A stretch of DNA of 64,000 bases, taken from NCBI GenBank assembly GCA_947462335.1, contig OX381721.1:33036303-33100302 (forward strand). Direction: 5' to 3'. Made by a program: the position numbers and the translations under genes. The notes under the pieces were generated by a model. It was not told where the DNA came from. It made no database searches and was given only the letters and a program-made list of their open reading frames with translations. Positions 1 to 11,518 of the stretch are shown here, piece by piece (position 1 is the stretch's first letter; each line of letters starts with the position of its first letter). The stretch comes from Harmothoe impar. Taxonomy: Eukaryota > Annelida > Polychaeta > Phyllodocida > Polynoidae.

Positions 1-1
1 G

Positions 2-2704
2 GGAAATCTCAGGCCGCGGGGGCCGTATCTTCCTAGGTAACAATACCAACAACCGGCTAAGGTTAGGATCCTTTTCCTGGAATTTCCGGATGGTTCCCAT
101 GGACCACTCCAGAACCCCAGTTCCCTTGATCTCAAAGGGAATCCTTGCTCCGGCTATGACAGCTTCATGCTGACCACAGTCATCACAGTTGGTGTTTTCG
201 CACTTCCTGATAGGACGTCGGGAAAGTGCATCAGCATTTACATACTTTACCACAGCTCTATGCTGGATCTGACTTTGCTCCAAACCGAACTCGGAAAGGT
301 GTGCTAGCCAACGTCCAATCATTCCTTCCGCATCTTTGAAATTCAATAACCATCTCAAAGAGGAATGATCTGTTCTTAGCGTAAAATCGGACCCCCAAAG
401 GAAATGTTTGAACTTTTTAGTATAAACTATCACAGCCAACAATTCCCTTTTAGTGGTACAGTAATTACGCTGGGTCTTACTCATAGTATTACTAGCAAAG
501 GCAATGGGAACCTCCACTCCGCCTTGGACTTGACTGAGGGCGGCCCCAATACTCTCATTGCTAGCATCTGTATCCAATACAAAGTGACCATCCGGGGTAG
601 GATACTTTAACACCGGGGTCTCTACAAACAACTTTTTTATTGCTAAGAAAGCTGTGTCCTGTTCCCTCCCCCATGGGAACTCCTCCTTCCTACTTCCGGG
701 TGTCCAGTGTGACAAACACTGGATCGGATAGGCTACCCGGGAATACCCCGGCAGGAAATCCCTATAGTATGAGCAGAATCCTAGAAAGGATCGCACATCT
801 TTAGGACCCCTGGGGACTTCCCATTCAGTTACACTCCTGATCTTTTCCGGATCCGCCTTAACCCCCTCGGTGGAAATAATCCGCCCTAGGTAGTTAATAT
901 CCTTCTTAAACAGATTGCATTTCTTTGGTTTCAATTTGAGACCGTTAGACATGATTCGGTTTAAGACTTCCTCTAAATTACTTAAACAATCCGCAAAGGT
1001 CTTTCCAAACACAATTACGTCATCCAGGTAAACTAGACATTTCCGCCATAATAAATCACTTAACAGCGTCTCCATCATGGCTTCAAAGGTGGCCGGCGCG
1101 TTACATAACCCGAACGGCATTACCTTATATTCAAACAACCCAATATGGCTAGAAAACGCGGTTTTCTCCATATCTTCAGGCTTCATGCCTACTTGCCAAT
1201 ACCCGGACTGTAAATCCAGGGTACAAAACCATTCATTCCCTCCCAGGGAATCAATCGTCTCATCTATCCTAGGAAGAGGATAGGAGTTCTTCTTAGTCAA
1301 CCCATTCAGTTTCCGGTAATCAATACAGAACCGTATGCTACCGTCCTTCTTGGTTACCATACACACAGGGGAGGACCAAGGGCTCATGCTGGGAACAATA
1401 ACATTATCCTTCAGCATTTTCGCTATCTCTTCCTCAGCTACAATCTTCTTCTTGAGGGGTAATCTCCTATAAGGAATCTTAAAAGCGGGGTTATCCCCGG
1501 TTTTAATTTCATGCAATACCTTATTGGTTCTCCCCAGGGGTTCCCCTGGGGCCGCAAAAGCTTGCCTGCATCTCTTCAGCATAGCTTTTAGGGCTTCCTG
1601 ATCATTCTCATCCGTTATGGACGATCCTGTTAACAACTTAGTTAACTCTTCATGCAATTCCTCTTCCCCTCCTTCTTCTAACCTCAGGTCTTGGTGGCTA
1701 CCGGTGACTGCCTCCGCAAGTATCACTTTCCCCACTTCAGTGCCTTTCTCAAGATATACTGTGGAGTTTCCGGGGTTGGAAATGGGTGTCACTGTCCATC
1801 TGGAATTCCCTACTAGGGTATCCGCAGATTCCAATCCCTTCCGGGATAATACAGCCATATCCGGCTCGATTACCGCTAATCCTTTCTGGATTAGCCTCCC
1901 TGAACTGACTAACACGTCACAGGTCATTCCCGGGGGAATCTTCACAGTCTGTGCCACACTAGCGACACTACTTATCACTCTCAACTTACAGAGTATGGTC
2001 ATATCATACGGGTATTCAATTTTCAACTTCCCACTTTTCGGATTCAAAGTCGCACCGAAAAGCGCCGCAAAATCCAAACCAAGAATACCATCATCTTCAA
2101 TCTCAGCTATGGTCGGGGCCCAAACAAATTCTTTCCCGGCCACAGAGATTATCAGAAAAGTCCGTCCAAATGTCCTCATTCTGGTACCATCGGCCGTACA
2201 TGCGTTTACCCTCATTGTGAGGTTCTCACACATATTCGGCAATAAGCTGATGAATCTCTTAGAGACCATGGAGTGGCTAGCTCCAGTATCCATAAGAAAC
2301 TCCCCAGTCTTTCCTTGTACAGAACAGGAAACGTACCACCTCTTCCCATCAGTTACTGAGGGATTCCTAGTAAACCGGTGAAGGTCACTATCAGTGCCCA
2401 GGTCGAATCCACATCCTTTCAGGTGTTCCAGACAAGGATGGCCCGGGGGAAGCCTGGTTCCTCCAACCTTAACCAACTCTTTGGTTATTGACTCCTCTAA
2501 ACTGGCACTAGGTTTCCCATACGCGCACCCCTGGGCGCCTGTTGTACCAGTCTCCCCAGCCTCATGGTTTCCGGGATGTACGGTCCCATCTCCCTTCTTG
2601 CTGGACGCATTCACTGCTAATGAATCTTCACCGCCAACGTCGGTGATAATCTGACATATTTCCTCAGGGGTTACCGTCCTGCCATCCCCGGTAACCCCCT
2701 CTAA
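2..2704 (-). CDS. pol: pol polyprotein of E1 (protease, RT, RNase H), partial
   Basis: I read the frame codon by codon from 2716 down to position 2 and met no stop; upstream it is closed by TGA at 2719-2717. It is offset -1 from gag and should be entered by frameshift at 2710-2704. Visible motifs are the aspartic protease core DTGAS (2290-2276), the RT strand MPFGLCNAPATFE (around 1120-1080), the RT catalytic YLDD (1030-1019), the RNase H start DTDASNES (around 575-550), and KRELLA and RTDHSSLRWLL further on. After the DALSRRP box there is a C-x4-C-x2-C-x2-H cluster (202-167). Integrase would follow past the window edge. Function: processing of Gag-Pol, reverse transcription and RNA removal in the particle. 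The family is certain; the C-terminus is missing only because of the window edge. Confidence 0.93.
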
Positions 2705-2710
2705 TTTCCC
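2667..2710 (-). promoter_or_regulatory. -1 ribosomal frameshift signal between E1 gag and pol
   Basis: On the minus strand the gag frame reads G GGA AAT TAG (2710-2701). GGGAAAT is a textbook X XXY YYZ heptamer: slipping one base gives GGG AAA and moves into the open pol frame. After a 5-nt spacer (2703-2699) a perfect 9-bp stem begins: GGGGTTACC (2698-2690) pairs with GGTAACCCC (2675-2667), and a tenth G-C pair can close the 14-nt loop. Geometry and spacing match known retroviral -1 sites. I found no pseudoknot partner for this loop in the next 40 nt. Confidence 0.85.
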
Positions 2711-5241
2711 GAAACCTCACTTCTTAAAACAGGTTTCTCGGCTTTGCATTCAGATGCAAAGTGCCCTTTGACTTGACATCTGTAACACTGGACGGTGTTA
2801 CGATCGACCCTAGGGCGGCGCCTGGTTTGATTATCAAACACCTCGTTCATGCGTTTAATCATGGACTCCATTAAGGTATTTAATGAGTTTCCTGACGCAT
2901 TTGTTTTATCCGGAGTGGTCGTCTCCGGGGTCTGGGTTTTCTGACTGGGTACAGTCTGGGGCTCCCGAATGTCGGGTTTCCGGGTGGTTTCCGAATAACC
3001 TTTGTTACTAGGAAGTTTCCCGGAAGCTGGGGTTGAGTTAGATTTCTGTCGACCCTTGAATTTAAGGGCGTCTACTCTCTCCTCCCCTTCAGATTCTTCC
3101 GCGGAAGAATCGTCTCCATCTAAGGAATGTTCAATTCCAGAGACGCGCTGCCCCCTATTAGCGGGTATCATACCAGCCAACAGTATCTTCTTTTTGTCAT
3201 GTTGATCAATCGCCATGAACAAATCTGCTAAGGAAGACCCAGCTTCCCAAGCTCTACCACAAACTTTAGCATGTTCGGGATCACTCAATCCACTAATAAA
3301 TCTTACAAATAGGGATTCTATGTAATATTCAGCATCCCTACTCCATTCTGGCCTAGCCTGCCGCAATAATCGCTGCAATTCCAGCCCAAAAATTTTAGCA
3401 GATTCCTTTGGTTTCTGCGTTCTTCTCTGAAACAGAGTCCAGTGATCTACTGTCACCATTTTCCCAAAGGTATAACAAGCTAATACTTCCAGCTGGTCGT
3501 ATGTAGCTTCCGGCCCGTAAGTGTCCCTCCATTCTTCAACCACTATCTTACCCGGGCCGTCACTCAACCATATCACAAAAGCTCCCAAGGATTCCTCCTT
3601 GTTCCAGCAATTGTACTTACAATCATCTAGAAGTGATTGATATTCTTCCTTCCAGGGTCGTACACCCCTGTAAGGCTTAGTCACACGTGCAGTTCTTTTA
3701 GCGGCATAATTAGAATGCACTAATTGACCCGACATGCGTCTACTCCAAGCCAGTAGGTCTGTACCGTCTTGACCTCGGCTAGAGCAATCTAGTCCCAAAT
3801 TACCTATGGCGGGGTCTCGATTATGTAATCGGTGCTCCGCCGGGGTCATTGTGACTCGCCGGTTCAAAGGAACCTTTCTCTTGGGTACATCGTCAGATGA
3901 TTTATCTGATTCAGATTCTGAACCCTCATCAAAGCGTGGGCCTTGATAGCCTGACAATCCCTTAGTGTTTTTATGCACCAGGTTTGACCTTCCCTTTGTT
4001 CCCGGTTGGGTCCCCTTATTCATCCTATCCCTCGGCCTAATCTCAGGATCTTTATTGACTCCCGAGTGTGTTTCCGTGGCCGGAGGTGGGTACGAATAAG
4101 TTGCATCTGGGCAATACCTATAATTACCCTTGCTATCATAACCTCCCGGATTCCCATACAGAGCCGGGTCATCTCCCGCAAAGGGGTTCAATGAGCCATA
4201 ACTATGATTCACCACTTCATCTCGAAATTTATTTTTATAATGTCGAGACACTTCCTCCTCTGGAGACATTTCCCTGTTAACCGGACCAATACTGGCATGA
4301 TTAACTGGTTCCCATCCAAGAGAGCGCCCGGTAACATTCACTCTCCTTGAATCTTTCTCTCTGTTCTTATACACAGAGTCTTCCACATTCCTCAATCCAT
4401 TATCATTAATAAATGGATCGAATTGAGGTAATGCTTCCCCCTTACTAGTAGTAGGAGTACTATCCGGAACAGTTTCCGGCCTGCCCGCTGGAACTTGTTC
4501 CTCCCCCTGCTGTTCCATTGCCTTCGACAATTCACCCCGCAGGAGAGTTTTCCTGGCTTCAAGGGAACAGACAGCCTCCACCTCAGCTTTCCGTTTCCTT
4601 TCTAACTCTTCCGTTTCTTCCAGGATTTGTATCCTGGTGGATTCGTTATCCTTGACCAACTGGTCTCTGCCCTTCTCTAGCGCTTCTGTCCCCTTCTTCA
4701 AGGCATACCATTCTCTAGAGTATTTTTTCAACTCCCTCTCATACCTCTCTTTAAGAGATTCGGAATGTTCATTCTCCTTCTGGTTCTCAGCAATCTTTGC
4801 CTGAATCTTTTGGTATTCATGCGATTCCTGAGCAACCTTCTTTTTCATATACTGGTTGTCCTCTATCAACCGTTCTCTCTCTTCTATCAGAGTTCCTTTT
4901 ACCCTCTGATTCTCAGAGAGGATCTCGTCCCTTTCTTTTACCAGGGAAGTCAATTCCTCAGTCAATGCAGCATACTGATCTTCCATTGACTGCTTGTCCA
5001 ATCGGACATTTTCCCAGTAGAGGTCATCCTCTTCCCGAGCCAAACGCTCGTCATATTCCCTCTGGAATCTCTCATCCCCTACATAGGGTTCTACCCAGGA
5101 AAGATCCTGCAATTTCCTCTTCTTCTGTTCTGGCTTCAAGCCCTCCCCAGGGTCCATCCCTGGCACCTCCAGGCGAGTTGATTCCAACTCCCCTTCACTC
5201 AGCTCTGGGCCAGAGCCGCCCAGGCTACCACCGGTAGCCAT
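2701..5241 (-). CDS. gag: gag structural protein of E1
   Basis: The capsid/nucleocapsid precursor. The frame is open from a GTG at 5271, but the first ATG at 5241-5239 has A at -3 and G at +4, a good eukaryotic start context, so I place the start there (846 aa). Architecture: a short acidic N-terminus; a long charged coiled coil (about residues 58-252, rich in E, K, R and L heptads); a low-complexity stretch; a capsid-like region of Retrotrans_gag type (about residues 500-700, with tryptophan and leucine spacing typical of the family); and one zinc knuckle CYRCQVKGHFASEC near residues 819-832 (C-x2-C-x4-H-x4-C), which binds the RNA genome. The stop TAG at 2703-2701 sits directly behind the frameshift heptamer. 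The long N-terminal coiled coil is more than a typical Gypsy gag carries, making this gag roughly twice the usual length. Confidence 0.9.
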   Translation of the reverse strand: MATGGSLGGSGPELSEGELESTRLEVPGMDPGEGLKPEQKKRKLQDLSWVEPYVGDERFQREYDERLAREEDDLYWENVRLDKQSMEDQYAALTEELTSLVKERDEILSENQRVKGTLIEERERLIEDNQYMKKKVAQESHEYQKIQAKIAENQKENEHSESLKERYERELKKYSREWYALKKGTEALEKGRDQLVKDNESTRIQILEETEELERKRKAEVEAVCSLEARKTLLRGELSKAMEQQGEEQVPAGRPETVPDSTPTTSKGEALPQFDPFINDNGLRNVEDSVYKNREKDSRRVNVTGRSLGWEPVNHASIGPVNREMSPEEEVSRHYKNKFRDEVVNHSYGSLNPFAGDDPALYGNPGGYDSKGNYRYCPDATYSYPPPATETHSGVNKDPEIRPRDRMNKGTQPGTKGRSNLVHKNTKGLSGYQGPRFDEGSESESDKSSDDVPKRKVPLNRRVTMTPAEHRLHNRDPAIGNLGLDCSSRGQDGTDLLAWSRRMSGQLVHSNYAAKRTARVTKPYRGVRPWKEEYQSLLDDCKYNCWNKEESLGAFVIWLSDGPGKIVVEEWRDTYGPEATYDQLEVLACYTFGKMVTVDHWTLFQRRTQKPKESAKIFGLELQRLLRQARPEWSRDAEYYIESLFVRFISGLSDPEHAKVCGRAWEAGSSLADLFMAIDQHDKKKILLAGMIPANRGQRVSGIEHSLDGDDSSAEESEGEERVDALKFKGRQKSNSTPASGKLPSNKGYSETTRKPDIREPQTVPSQKTQTPETTTPDKTNASGNSLNTLMESMIKRMNEVFDNQTRRRPRVDRNTVQCYRCQVKGHFASECKAEKPVLRSEVSGN

Positions 5242-5344
5242 TGTCCGTCCACTAAAGGACTGTCTGTCCACTCAAGGACTTCCTGTTCAGTATAACCCGA
5301 ACATATTCTCGAACAACTAGCTTGTTCTGCTACCTTTACTGCTA

Positions 5345-5359
5345 CTGGTCACGGCACCA
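5345..5359 (-). other. Primer binding site of E1 (tRNA-His-like)
   Basis: Minus strand TGGTGCCGTGACCAG begins one base after the LTR end. It is complementary to a tRNA 3' end reading CTGGTCACGGCACCA. From memory, animal tRNA-His starts GCCGUGA and ends UCACGGCA plus CCA, so this fits tRNA-His, including a CUGG T-stem. The E2 site shares the first 14 nt. Confidence 0.8.
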
Positions 5360-5360
5360 G

Positions 5361-5844
5361 TGTGGTGGTTCGTAATTAACTCTAGGTTAAAGAACAACGA
5401 TCACGGCAGTTTCCAGGTGCGAGAATATATCTATCTTTATTCACAAGAATAACAACTCTAGTTCCTTTACTAGGGAACGATCAGTGTAGAATGAATACAC
5501 ACAGGTAGATCAGGTTTCTCTATAAATAGAGGAAACGGTCAGTATACAACTCTTAGCATACAACTCTGTCCGCACGGTTGGACATGTGAAGTCTCTCGTC
5601 AGTCGGGCCTGCACTGACTGCCGTTCCAGGTAAACACATGGGTCTTATATAACACCGGCTCTTAGATCACGTGGCCAGGTGGGTGGGTCGGCCGCCCACC
5701 TGAGAGCGGCACACGGTCACCTGAAGAGGACCTGCGCCCTCTCCCGGGAACTGTGTGCACTAGCTCCAGGTGGAGAAGCCGAGTAAACAGACGTTACCCG
5801 GAAATACCGTGTATGAGATTAATATGTAATATCATGCCCCTACA
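5361..5844 (-). repeat. 5' LTR of E1
   Basis: About 484 bp, with termini TGTAG at the 5' end (5844-5840) and CCACA at the 3' end (5365-5361), beside the primer site. Minus-strand TATATAAG lies at 5651-5644 and a polyadenylation hexamer AATAAA at 5441-5436, in the order expected for a U3-R-U5 LTR. Only one copy is in the window, so the outer boundary at 5844 rests on the TG...CA rule and likeness to the E2 LTR ends. Confidence 0.65.
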
Positions 5845-6597
5845 TTTGTTTTGTTGACAAGACCAGCATCGGGATGACGCCGACTCTTTTCTTTGTGTGG
5901 ACTCGTTTTACAGATTCTGCTTGTCATGAAACAGACCTCAGCTATGCCTGCCTCACTGAAAACCCAGGGGGACGAAACCTCATCAGTATTGACGACCCTG
6001 GTTGTCAGAATAAATTATGGCAGGTGGCAGCACTGTCCTACGGAGAATAGATGAAGGTAGACTCTACTCAGTTCACTCCTCAACCAGGGACATATTTTCC
6101 ACAGCATTACTCTTAGCGTACTCTTGTTGAACTGATAAACATAACCTGCTTAAAATAAGCTGTGAGTGGGTGAAAATGATGTCCCCAAAGGTATGGAGAC
6201 AATTTTGCTCCTTGTCATCACTGTTGGCTCATGATGCAAAATCCATGCAAAGAGGTTATTAAGTTAACAGTGAATGGCAGGTATATGGTAGGACGTGCCC
6301 TGACGTATAACGACTCCCAGTCATCATCGGGGCAACCTAACGCATATCTGGACTCGAAGGTTGTCATTATGGAAATAATGACTTTAGGTCCTGAAATTTG
6401 AAGATACCAGAATTATCAAAAGTCATTTATTTACCAGATGCGACGAGCTAAGCTCCACGATCATCACAATGATATACCAAAGACGTCACCTTGGCAAATT
6501 AGGTTGTCAATTTCAGTTCCTGAGTAGATGGACATTTTGGTAATTTTGATGTCCCTACGACATTACTTGATTGCAGACCTCTTTGGTTGACCTAGCG
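5845..6597. other. Gene-free interval
   Basis: Host DNA flanking E1. I see no coding region, no clear inverted repeat and no RNA gene here. Confidence 0.5.
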
Positions 6598-6647
6598 TGA
6601 CGTAGGTGTGACGTACGTATGACGTTGGTATGACATCAGTTTGACAG
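6598..6647 (+). repeat. Five TGACGT-like motifs at an 11-bp period
   Basis: TGACGT at 6598, 6609 and 6620, TGACAT at 6631 and TGACAG at 6642 follow one another every 11 bp. A reverse-orientation AACGTCA follows at 6650. It is a short tandem array whose unit contains a CRE-like half or core. Confidence 0.7.
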
Positions 6648-6659
6648 ATAACGTCAGTT

Positions 6660-7563
6660 GGACCTGTCCGTGTCAAGCCTATTGCTGCACGTATTCTCCA
6701 TACAGCGACTTGTGGAAATTGCCTTGTTGAATGTCGGCGGGCGGGGAGGAGGGGGAAGGCGGGGTAGTGTGTGGGAGGTGGTTGGGTTTCTGCCTTTTCT
6801 GCTGATACCCGCAGTTTCTGAACTGACGCACCGACGACAGTTTGACCATTTAAGGGCTGTGTAGTGCTTTAATGTCCCGTGTCCTTGGTCGTCATGCTGC
6901 ATGCATGCAGCCCTGGCAATCAACCCACTGGCGCTGCATTCACTGCATGAATGCTGGCATTTAAGCTAAAACCGGACTGCTTAAAGTCCCACTTTAAGCA
7001 TCTTTATTTTCAGTACATGCCACTTAAAGCTGCTTAAATGTCATTATGACTTTTCCGGGACATTTACATAGAATTTAAAGCTGCTTAAATAGTGACTTTA
7101 ATCAATAAATAGTTTGCATAAATGCTAATGTTTATGCAGTGATTCATTCACTTTCCCACGCCCTGATAATCAACCCTTAGGAAAGGGCATACTACTTTTA
7201 TGCGGCATTGGTGAGGTATTTGTCAGGGCTGCATCCATGTTTCATGCATGTGTATAAAGGGCATATTGCATTGAAGCACTCTGTGTCCCTTACAGTGTTT
7301 AAGCTGCATGGTGCCTGAAGGTTTTATAGTAGCAAAGGTATGTAAATCCCCCTACAAAGTTGCTAAGTCCGATAATTTTCTAAATCCTAAATCCTGCTTT
7401 GATGTCAAACTGAACACTCGGCAGCAGATTTGATGGGAGGGAATTAATCTTGGACTTCATCCAAAGCTATTTACTCCTTTGTCATTTCCCACCCACTCAT
7501 GTCTTATTTTATACAGGTGCATCCGAAGTGTTTCAAATGATGAAAGGGTTGATTCTTCTATAC
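6660..7563. repeat. Gene-free interval with diverged dispersed repeats
   Basis: Around 6860-6960 a fragment resembles the palindromic TTAA family (GCATGCAGCCCTGGC and a mirror GCTGCATTCA). Around 7017-7100 a segment (TGCCACTTAAAGC, then GGGACATTTACA) resembles 16670-16745. The short ORFs here show no recognisable product. Confidence 0.45.
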
Positions 7564-7818
7564 TAACCCTATCCCCTCAAAGCAGTGCCTTTTTTAAAGC
7601 CAGCATATATGACCTCAATGCATCATGCCTTTTGTTAGCATGATGCAGCCCTAGCTAGTAATTACAGCATCATAAGAATCTACAGGGATGATACTCTCCC
7701 GATGGTTCGTTATGATGCTTTTTTGCAGCCCTGGTGTGTCACTCTCTAGACTCCATTCATGCATCTTGCCGGCCAAGGGCAGGTTCATTAACGCAGCATG
7801 CGGCCCTTTAAGGGTAAC
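7564..7818 (+). repeat. Diverged copy of the TTAA-flanked palindromic MITE family
   Basis: It begins near CCCTATCCCC and ends at CCCTTTAAGGG followed by TAAC. Internal GCATGATGCAGCCCT and ATGATGC boxes match the better copies at 20241, 46698 and 61478. The ends are degenerate, so the bounds are approximate. Confidence 0.45.
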
Positions 7819-8349
7819 TAATGCAGTTGCATAGTCTGTTCTTCCCTTCTCCTTACGGGGAGACAAAGGTCAGAGAAAACATCAGGAGAAATGTGTTTCT
7901 TTTTACAATTTCAGACATAAAGAGCATGCCTAAAACACTAATGCACAACATCAATTAACTGCAAACCCGACCTTTCATGTTTGTCTATGAAGCTGTTTTA
8001 TGATTTGTTTATGACTATTGCTTAACCATTATAGTAGGGGAACCTCTGTGGTAAGCTTTTGTCGATGTTGTATAGGGGAATGTGAACTATAAATTGATAA
8101 ATCACTGTGTGAAGCGTTTCAGGCATGAGACACAATGACATTTGTACATTACATACTTGTGTTTTATGCTGCCTTTCTGGAGCCATTTGTATCAGTTATT
8201 AACATCATCCACTTAGTTCCCCCATTTCTCCATCTGAATCTGTCTCTGTTCTCTGTCTCTGTTTCTGTCTGTCTGTCTTTGTCTGTCTGATTATCTGTTT
8301 CTCCCTCTATCGGTATCTGGATCTCCCTACCACTCTATCCTTCTCTCTC

Positions 8350-8657
8350 ACTCTGTTTAACAATAAAAAGGTTACCCAACCCTACTTAGCGAAACAGGGC
8401 CGACCCTAGAAATTATTATGCAATTTTGAAAAAATATTATATTTTAGGTCATTTTTGGGATATTTAGGGTCAATTATAGTTCACGACTCGAGGCGGTCAT
8501 CGGCGAGTCGACATTGAAGTTTGTGAGTAGATTTCTGGGTACTTTTTAGGCAAAAGGGAAAAAAAATTAAGGAAAAAAAAGAAGATAAATTCCGACCTAC
8601 CTACCCTAATTTTCAGACCATGTAACCTGAAACACACCTTTTTCTTTTTGCCCCAAG
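8350..8657 (-). repeat. MITE of the GGCC/oligo-A family, copy 1
   Basis: The right end, read on the minus strand, holds GTGTGTTTCAGGTTACATGG, which recurs at 12046-12065 in the opposite orientation. CAGGGCCGACCCT near the left also recurs, with one change, in the 12711-12955 copy. The interior is oligo-A/T rich. The left terminus is degenerate. Confidence 0.5.
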
Positions 8658-8659
8658 CA

Positions 8660-11090
8660 CTCCTTTTTCCTCCGGCCAGCTTGCTCACTATTTTCCTCTC
8701 CAATCTTCTTTCTCTCCCTATCTGTCTCCCTCATTCTCTGTTCTTGTATTACTAATGGGTTAGACAAGGTCTGAGTAGCATGAAGGGTCCTATGATACCC
8801 AGAACTCCTCTGTTCGTACATCCATTAGTCCCGCCACCTGGCATTAACAAATGAGATTAGTCGTTCATCAGGACAGTCAGATGCCATTGGCGCTGTTGCG
8901 GACAGACTTCAAGTCCCGGACACAGTTCAAGTTTGATGCAGGGAGGCCGCCTCTAGCCGCCATCCATGCTGCCCTCACCCAACCATGACCCGTCTTTGCT
9001 AAATACTGCTGGACAGTGGAAATGTCCGCCTAAAATGGCTCTGGTCTGGCAGAATGATTGATGCTGCAGGACTTGATGTCTTGGGCTTTCCAGAACTGAC
9101 AGAATTTTTCAAATATTCCAACTAGAACTGAAGTTACAAGTTCTAGAGTGCACTCTAGAACTCTAGGCAAATTAGAGCAATTTATTTCTTTATTTTTTTA
9201 TAAATGCTATTCTAAATATTATGCAAAATATTGATTTTGGTATCCAGTCCTGCAGAAATCTATCCGGTCCTGCAAAATTGGCTTGGTGCAGAGCCGACTG
9301 TCCTGCATGGCGAAAAAGTGGTGGTACCTAACATATAGAGTCACACTGTGCTGTGTTTCCTTATTTCCTTTCCTTCACACCTGTATGCATCTCGCCATGA
9401 TGCATCAATTTATACTTGGTGTATTATGACCATGAACACATTAATGCATAGCAGGAATTTACAGTCCAGTAGCTTTACATCATGAAATATCCGAAGATAT
9501 TATGTATCTGACATTAATCCGGGCATTAACCCTCCTAACACCAGATTTCTCCGTTATTTTGCCAACAATTTGAAAATATTATAAACATCAAAAATTGAAA
9601 TGTGGTTTTGGCATAGCTTTTCCTTGAACGTTCTTTGTAAACACAAATGGAATATAGGATGTGAATAAGCTTCAATATGATACCAAACATGGGGTGCTTT
9701 GACTAGGACTTCTAAGAAAATATGTTCATTAATTTTGAGTAAAGTTTTCTTGTTCAGCTCAGTGGATTGGGTGCTCCAGCCGCTATAGGGGCCTGTTGGC
9801 GGTTGAGGGTTAATACTAATAATGCTTTTAAAGTACTACTCACTAAAATGTAAAATGTTTCAATTTGTCAGCAGATTCGTTTATTTAATTCAAGCGGTGA
9901 TACATAGCAATGACATCTTGGTTGTAAGTCCTTGTGCTGCAACCAGACTGGTTGTCAGTCTGACGGGAACTCAGTCCGTAACAGCGCCACACATCACTTA
10001 CACGTTGGCACGTCAGGTAAATGTATTTCTCGCTTTATTGGTTAGGGTGGAGGCCAGTTCGGGATCTCATTTCATTCATGCAAATACCCTGGTATGAAAG
10101 ATTGAATTGTATAGCTACAAAGATAATCTAAATGGTCCGGTCCATAGTATGTGGTGGCGATTACAGGTTGGTCATAGGGACATTAGTCAGCCATGACCAA
10201 GTGCTATTCAAAAATGACTGAGAGATACCAGCATATGACTAATGCCTACTCAAAATGACTTAGCCTAATACTCATTGAAATAGATAAGACTACGGTGAGT
10301 TGAGCAGAACTGACCACCCTGACAGTATCAACTAACCTAGGTTGGTTTTATAGGGAGCCAGATGGTCACTATTGACAGTTCTGATTAAGTGAGTGACGCT
10401 CAAAGAGTATCAGTATAGGGCAGGAGCTGGACAAGGCATATGATGTTTGCACTTTACCAGAAATCAGAACGGGCACCGCCATCTTGGATTAATGTGTCAC
10501 AACAAAAAAGTATGCTCTGTGGTAACAATAATATTAATCACCTTTTAATAGGTCTTCATATCAGGTTGATTATAATCATACCTGCCCCCCCTAAAATAGA
10601 CCCAAGAAAATCAATGATTGTATTGGTTTGCTGCTAACATAGCAGGTTGCCTAGCAACAGCTATGCTAGTTGTTTATCTGCCTAGCAAAGCAACATGTTA
10701 ATTATTAAAACAGAATGCCGCCATCTTTCATCACACTTATATCACGCAGTGCCTGAGCCATTTTTTACGCGGCAGCAACCATTATTCTTGTTATTCACTA
10801 GTTCATGGCTTGGAGTATTGCCCAACCATTGAGAACTGCCAAAAGTTTAAGACGCCTTGGTGACAGCTATATTGTTTCCTCCTTGCTGAGAAAACCCTCT
10901 TGCGACCTATGACGTTACAAGTATGCATTGCCATACACAGTGAACCTCCCTTCATTGTAGATATAAAGTTACAGTTCTTATACTGTCTCATTAATGGTGT
11001 GTCACCAGTCTCCATATATAACTATGATGGATGACCCAGCAGCTACCGGCCTGTGAGGCAGGAAGTTTGTCAGCCCTGCTGGAGGGTAAC
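8660..11090. other. Gene-free interval
   Basis: No coding region, RNA gene or well-bounded repeat recognised in about 2.4 kb. The longest ORF (around 9822-10097) shows no domain or composition signal. Confidence 0.45.
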
Positions 11091-11205
11091 CCTCTAAGGG
11101 CCACATGGGGCTTTAATGTACCATATCCTTTACTTCATGATGAATCAATATAGCCCTGGCGAGTGCAGTCACCACCATGCAAGCCCTGCCGGTTTGTTTC
11201 AAGAT
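11091..11205 (+). repeat. Fragment of the TTAA-flanked MITE family
   Basis: CCCTCTAAGGGCC, then TCATGATGAATCAAT and AGCCCTGGCGAGTG, follow the order of the left half of the family. Confidence 0.4.
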
Positions 11206-11518
11206 ATATCGTATTCGACGTAATAAGTGCACAGTGCGCTTAAAAAAATCGTTAGTAGTTAAGAGTTTAATTGGGGTCAATAATTGCGATATTTTTGGTT
11301 ATTTGTAGTACAAAAATCGGCCAAAAATGGGGGGTGTGCCCTTATTAGGGGGTGCCCTTATTACTTCGAATACAGTAATTGCAATGATGCTTGAATGCAG
11401 CACTATTGAGACACTCAGCAGGGTATTTGTTGATGATTACGATAACAGCCATTTTCTAATGATGTACTTTGTGGCTCATAACTCGTTAATGACATCATTT
11501 TGCCAAAAGTTAATATTT

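Larger units (their letters stand above)
1..5844 (-). mobile_element. Ty3/Gypsy-type LTR retrotransposon E1, cut by window start
   Basis: Reading leftward from 5844 on the minus strand the order is LTR, primer binding site, gag, pol. Protease, reverse transcriptase and RNase H are in pol; integrase and the 3' LTR lie beyond the window. Gag and the visible pol have no internal stop in their frames, so this copy looks intact as far as it can be seen. It shares with the element at 27087-42130 the same primer site, a coiled-coil gag with one CCHC knuckle and the same gag/pol frameshift layout. The two are therefore relatives, although their LTRs and gag N-termini differ strongly. Target-site duplication cannot be tested because the other end is missing. 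Confidence 0.92.

Noticed and set aside
1617..2381. 254-codon plus-strand ORF inside E1 pol
   Set aside because: It is the antisense of the protease/RT linker region of pol, whose minus frame carries the DTGAS motif.
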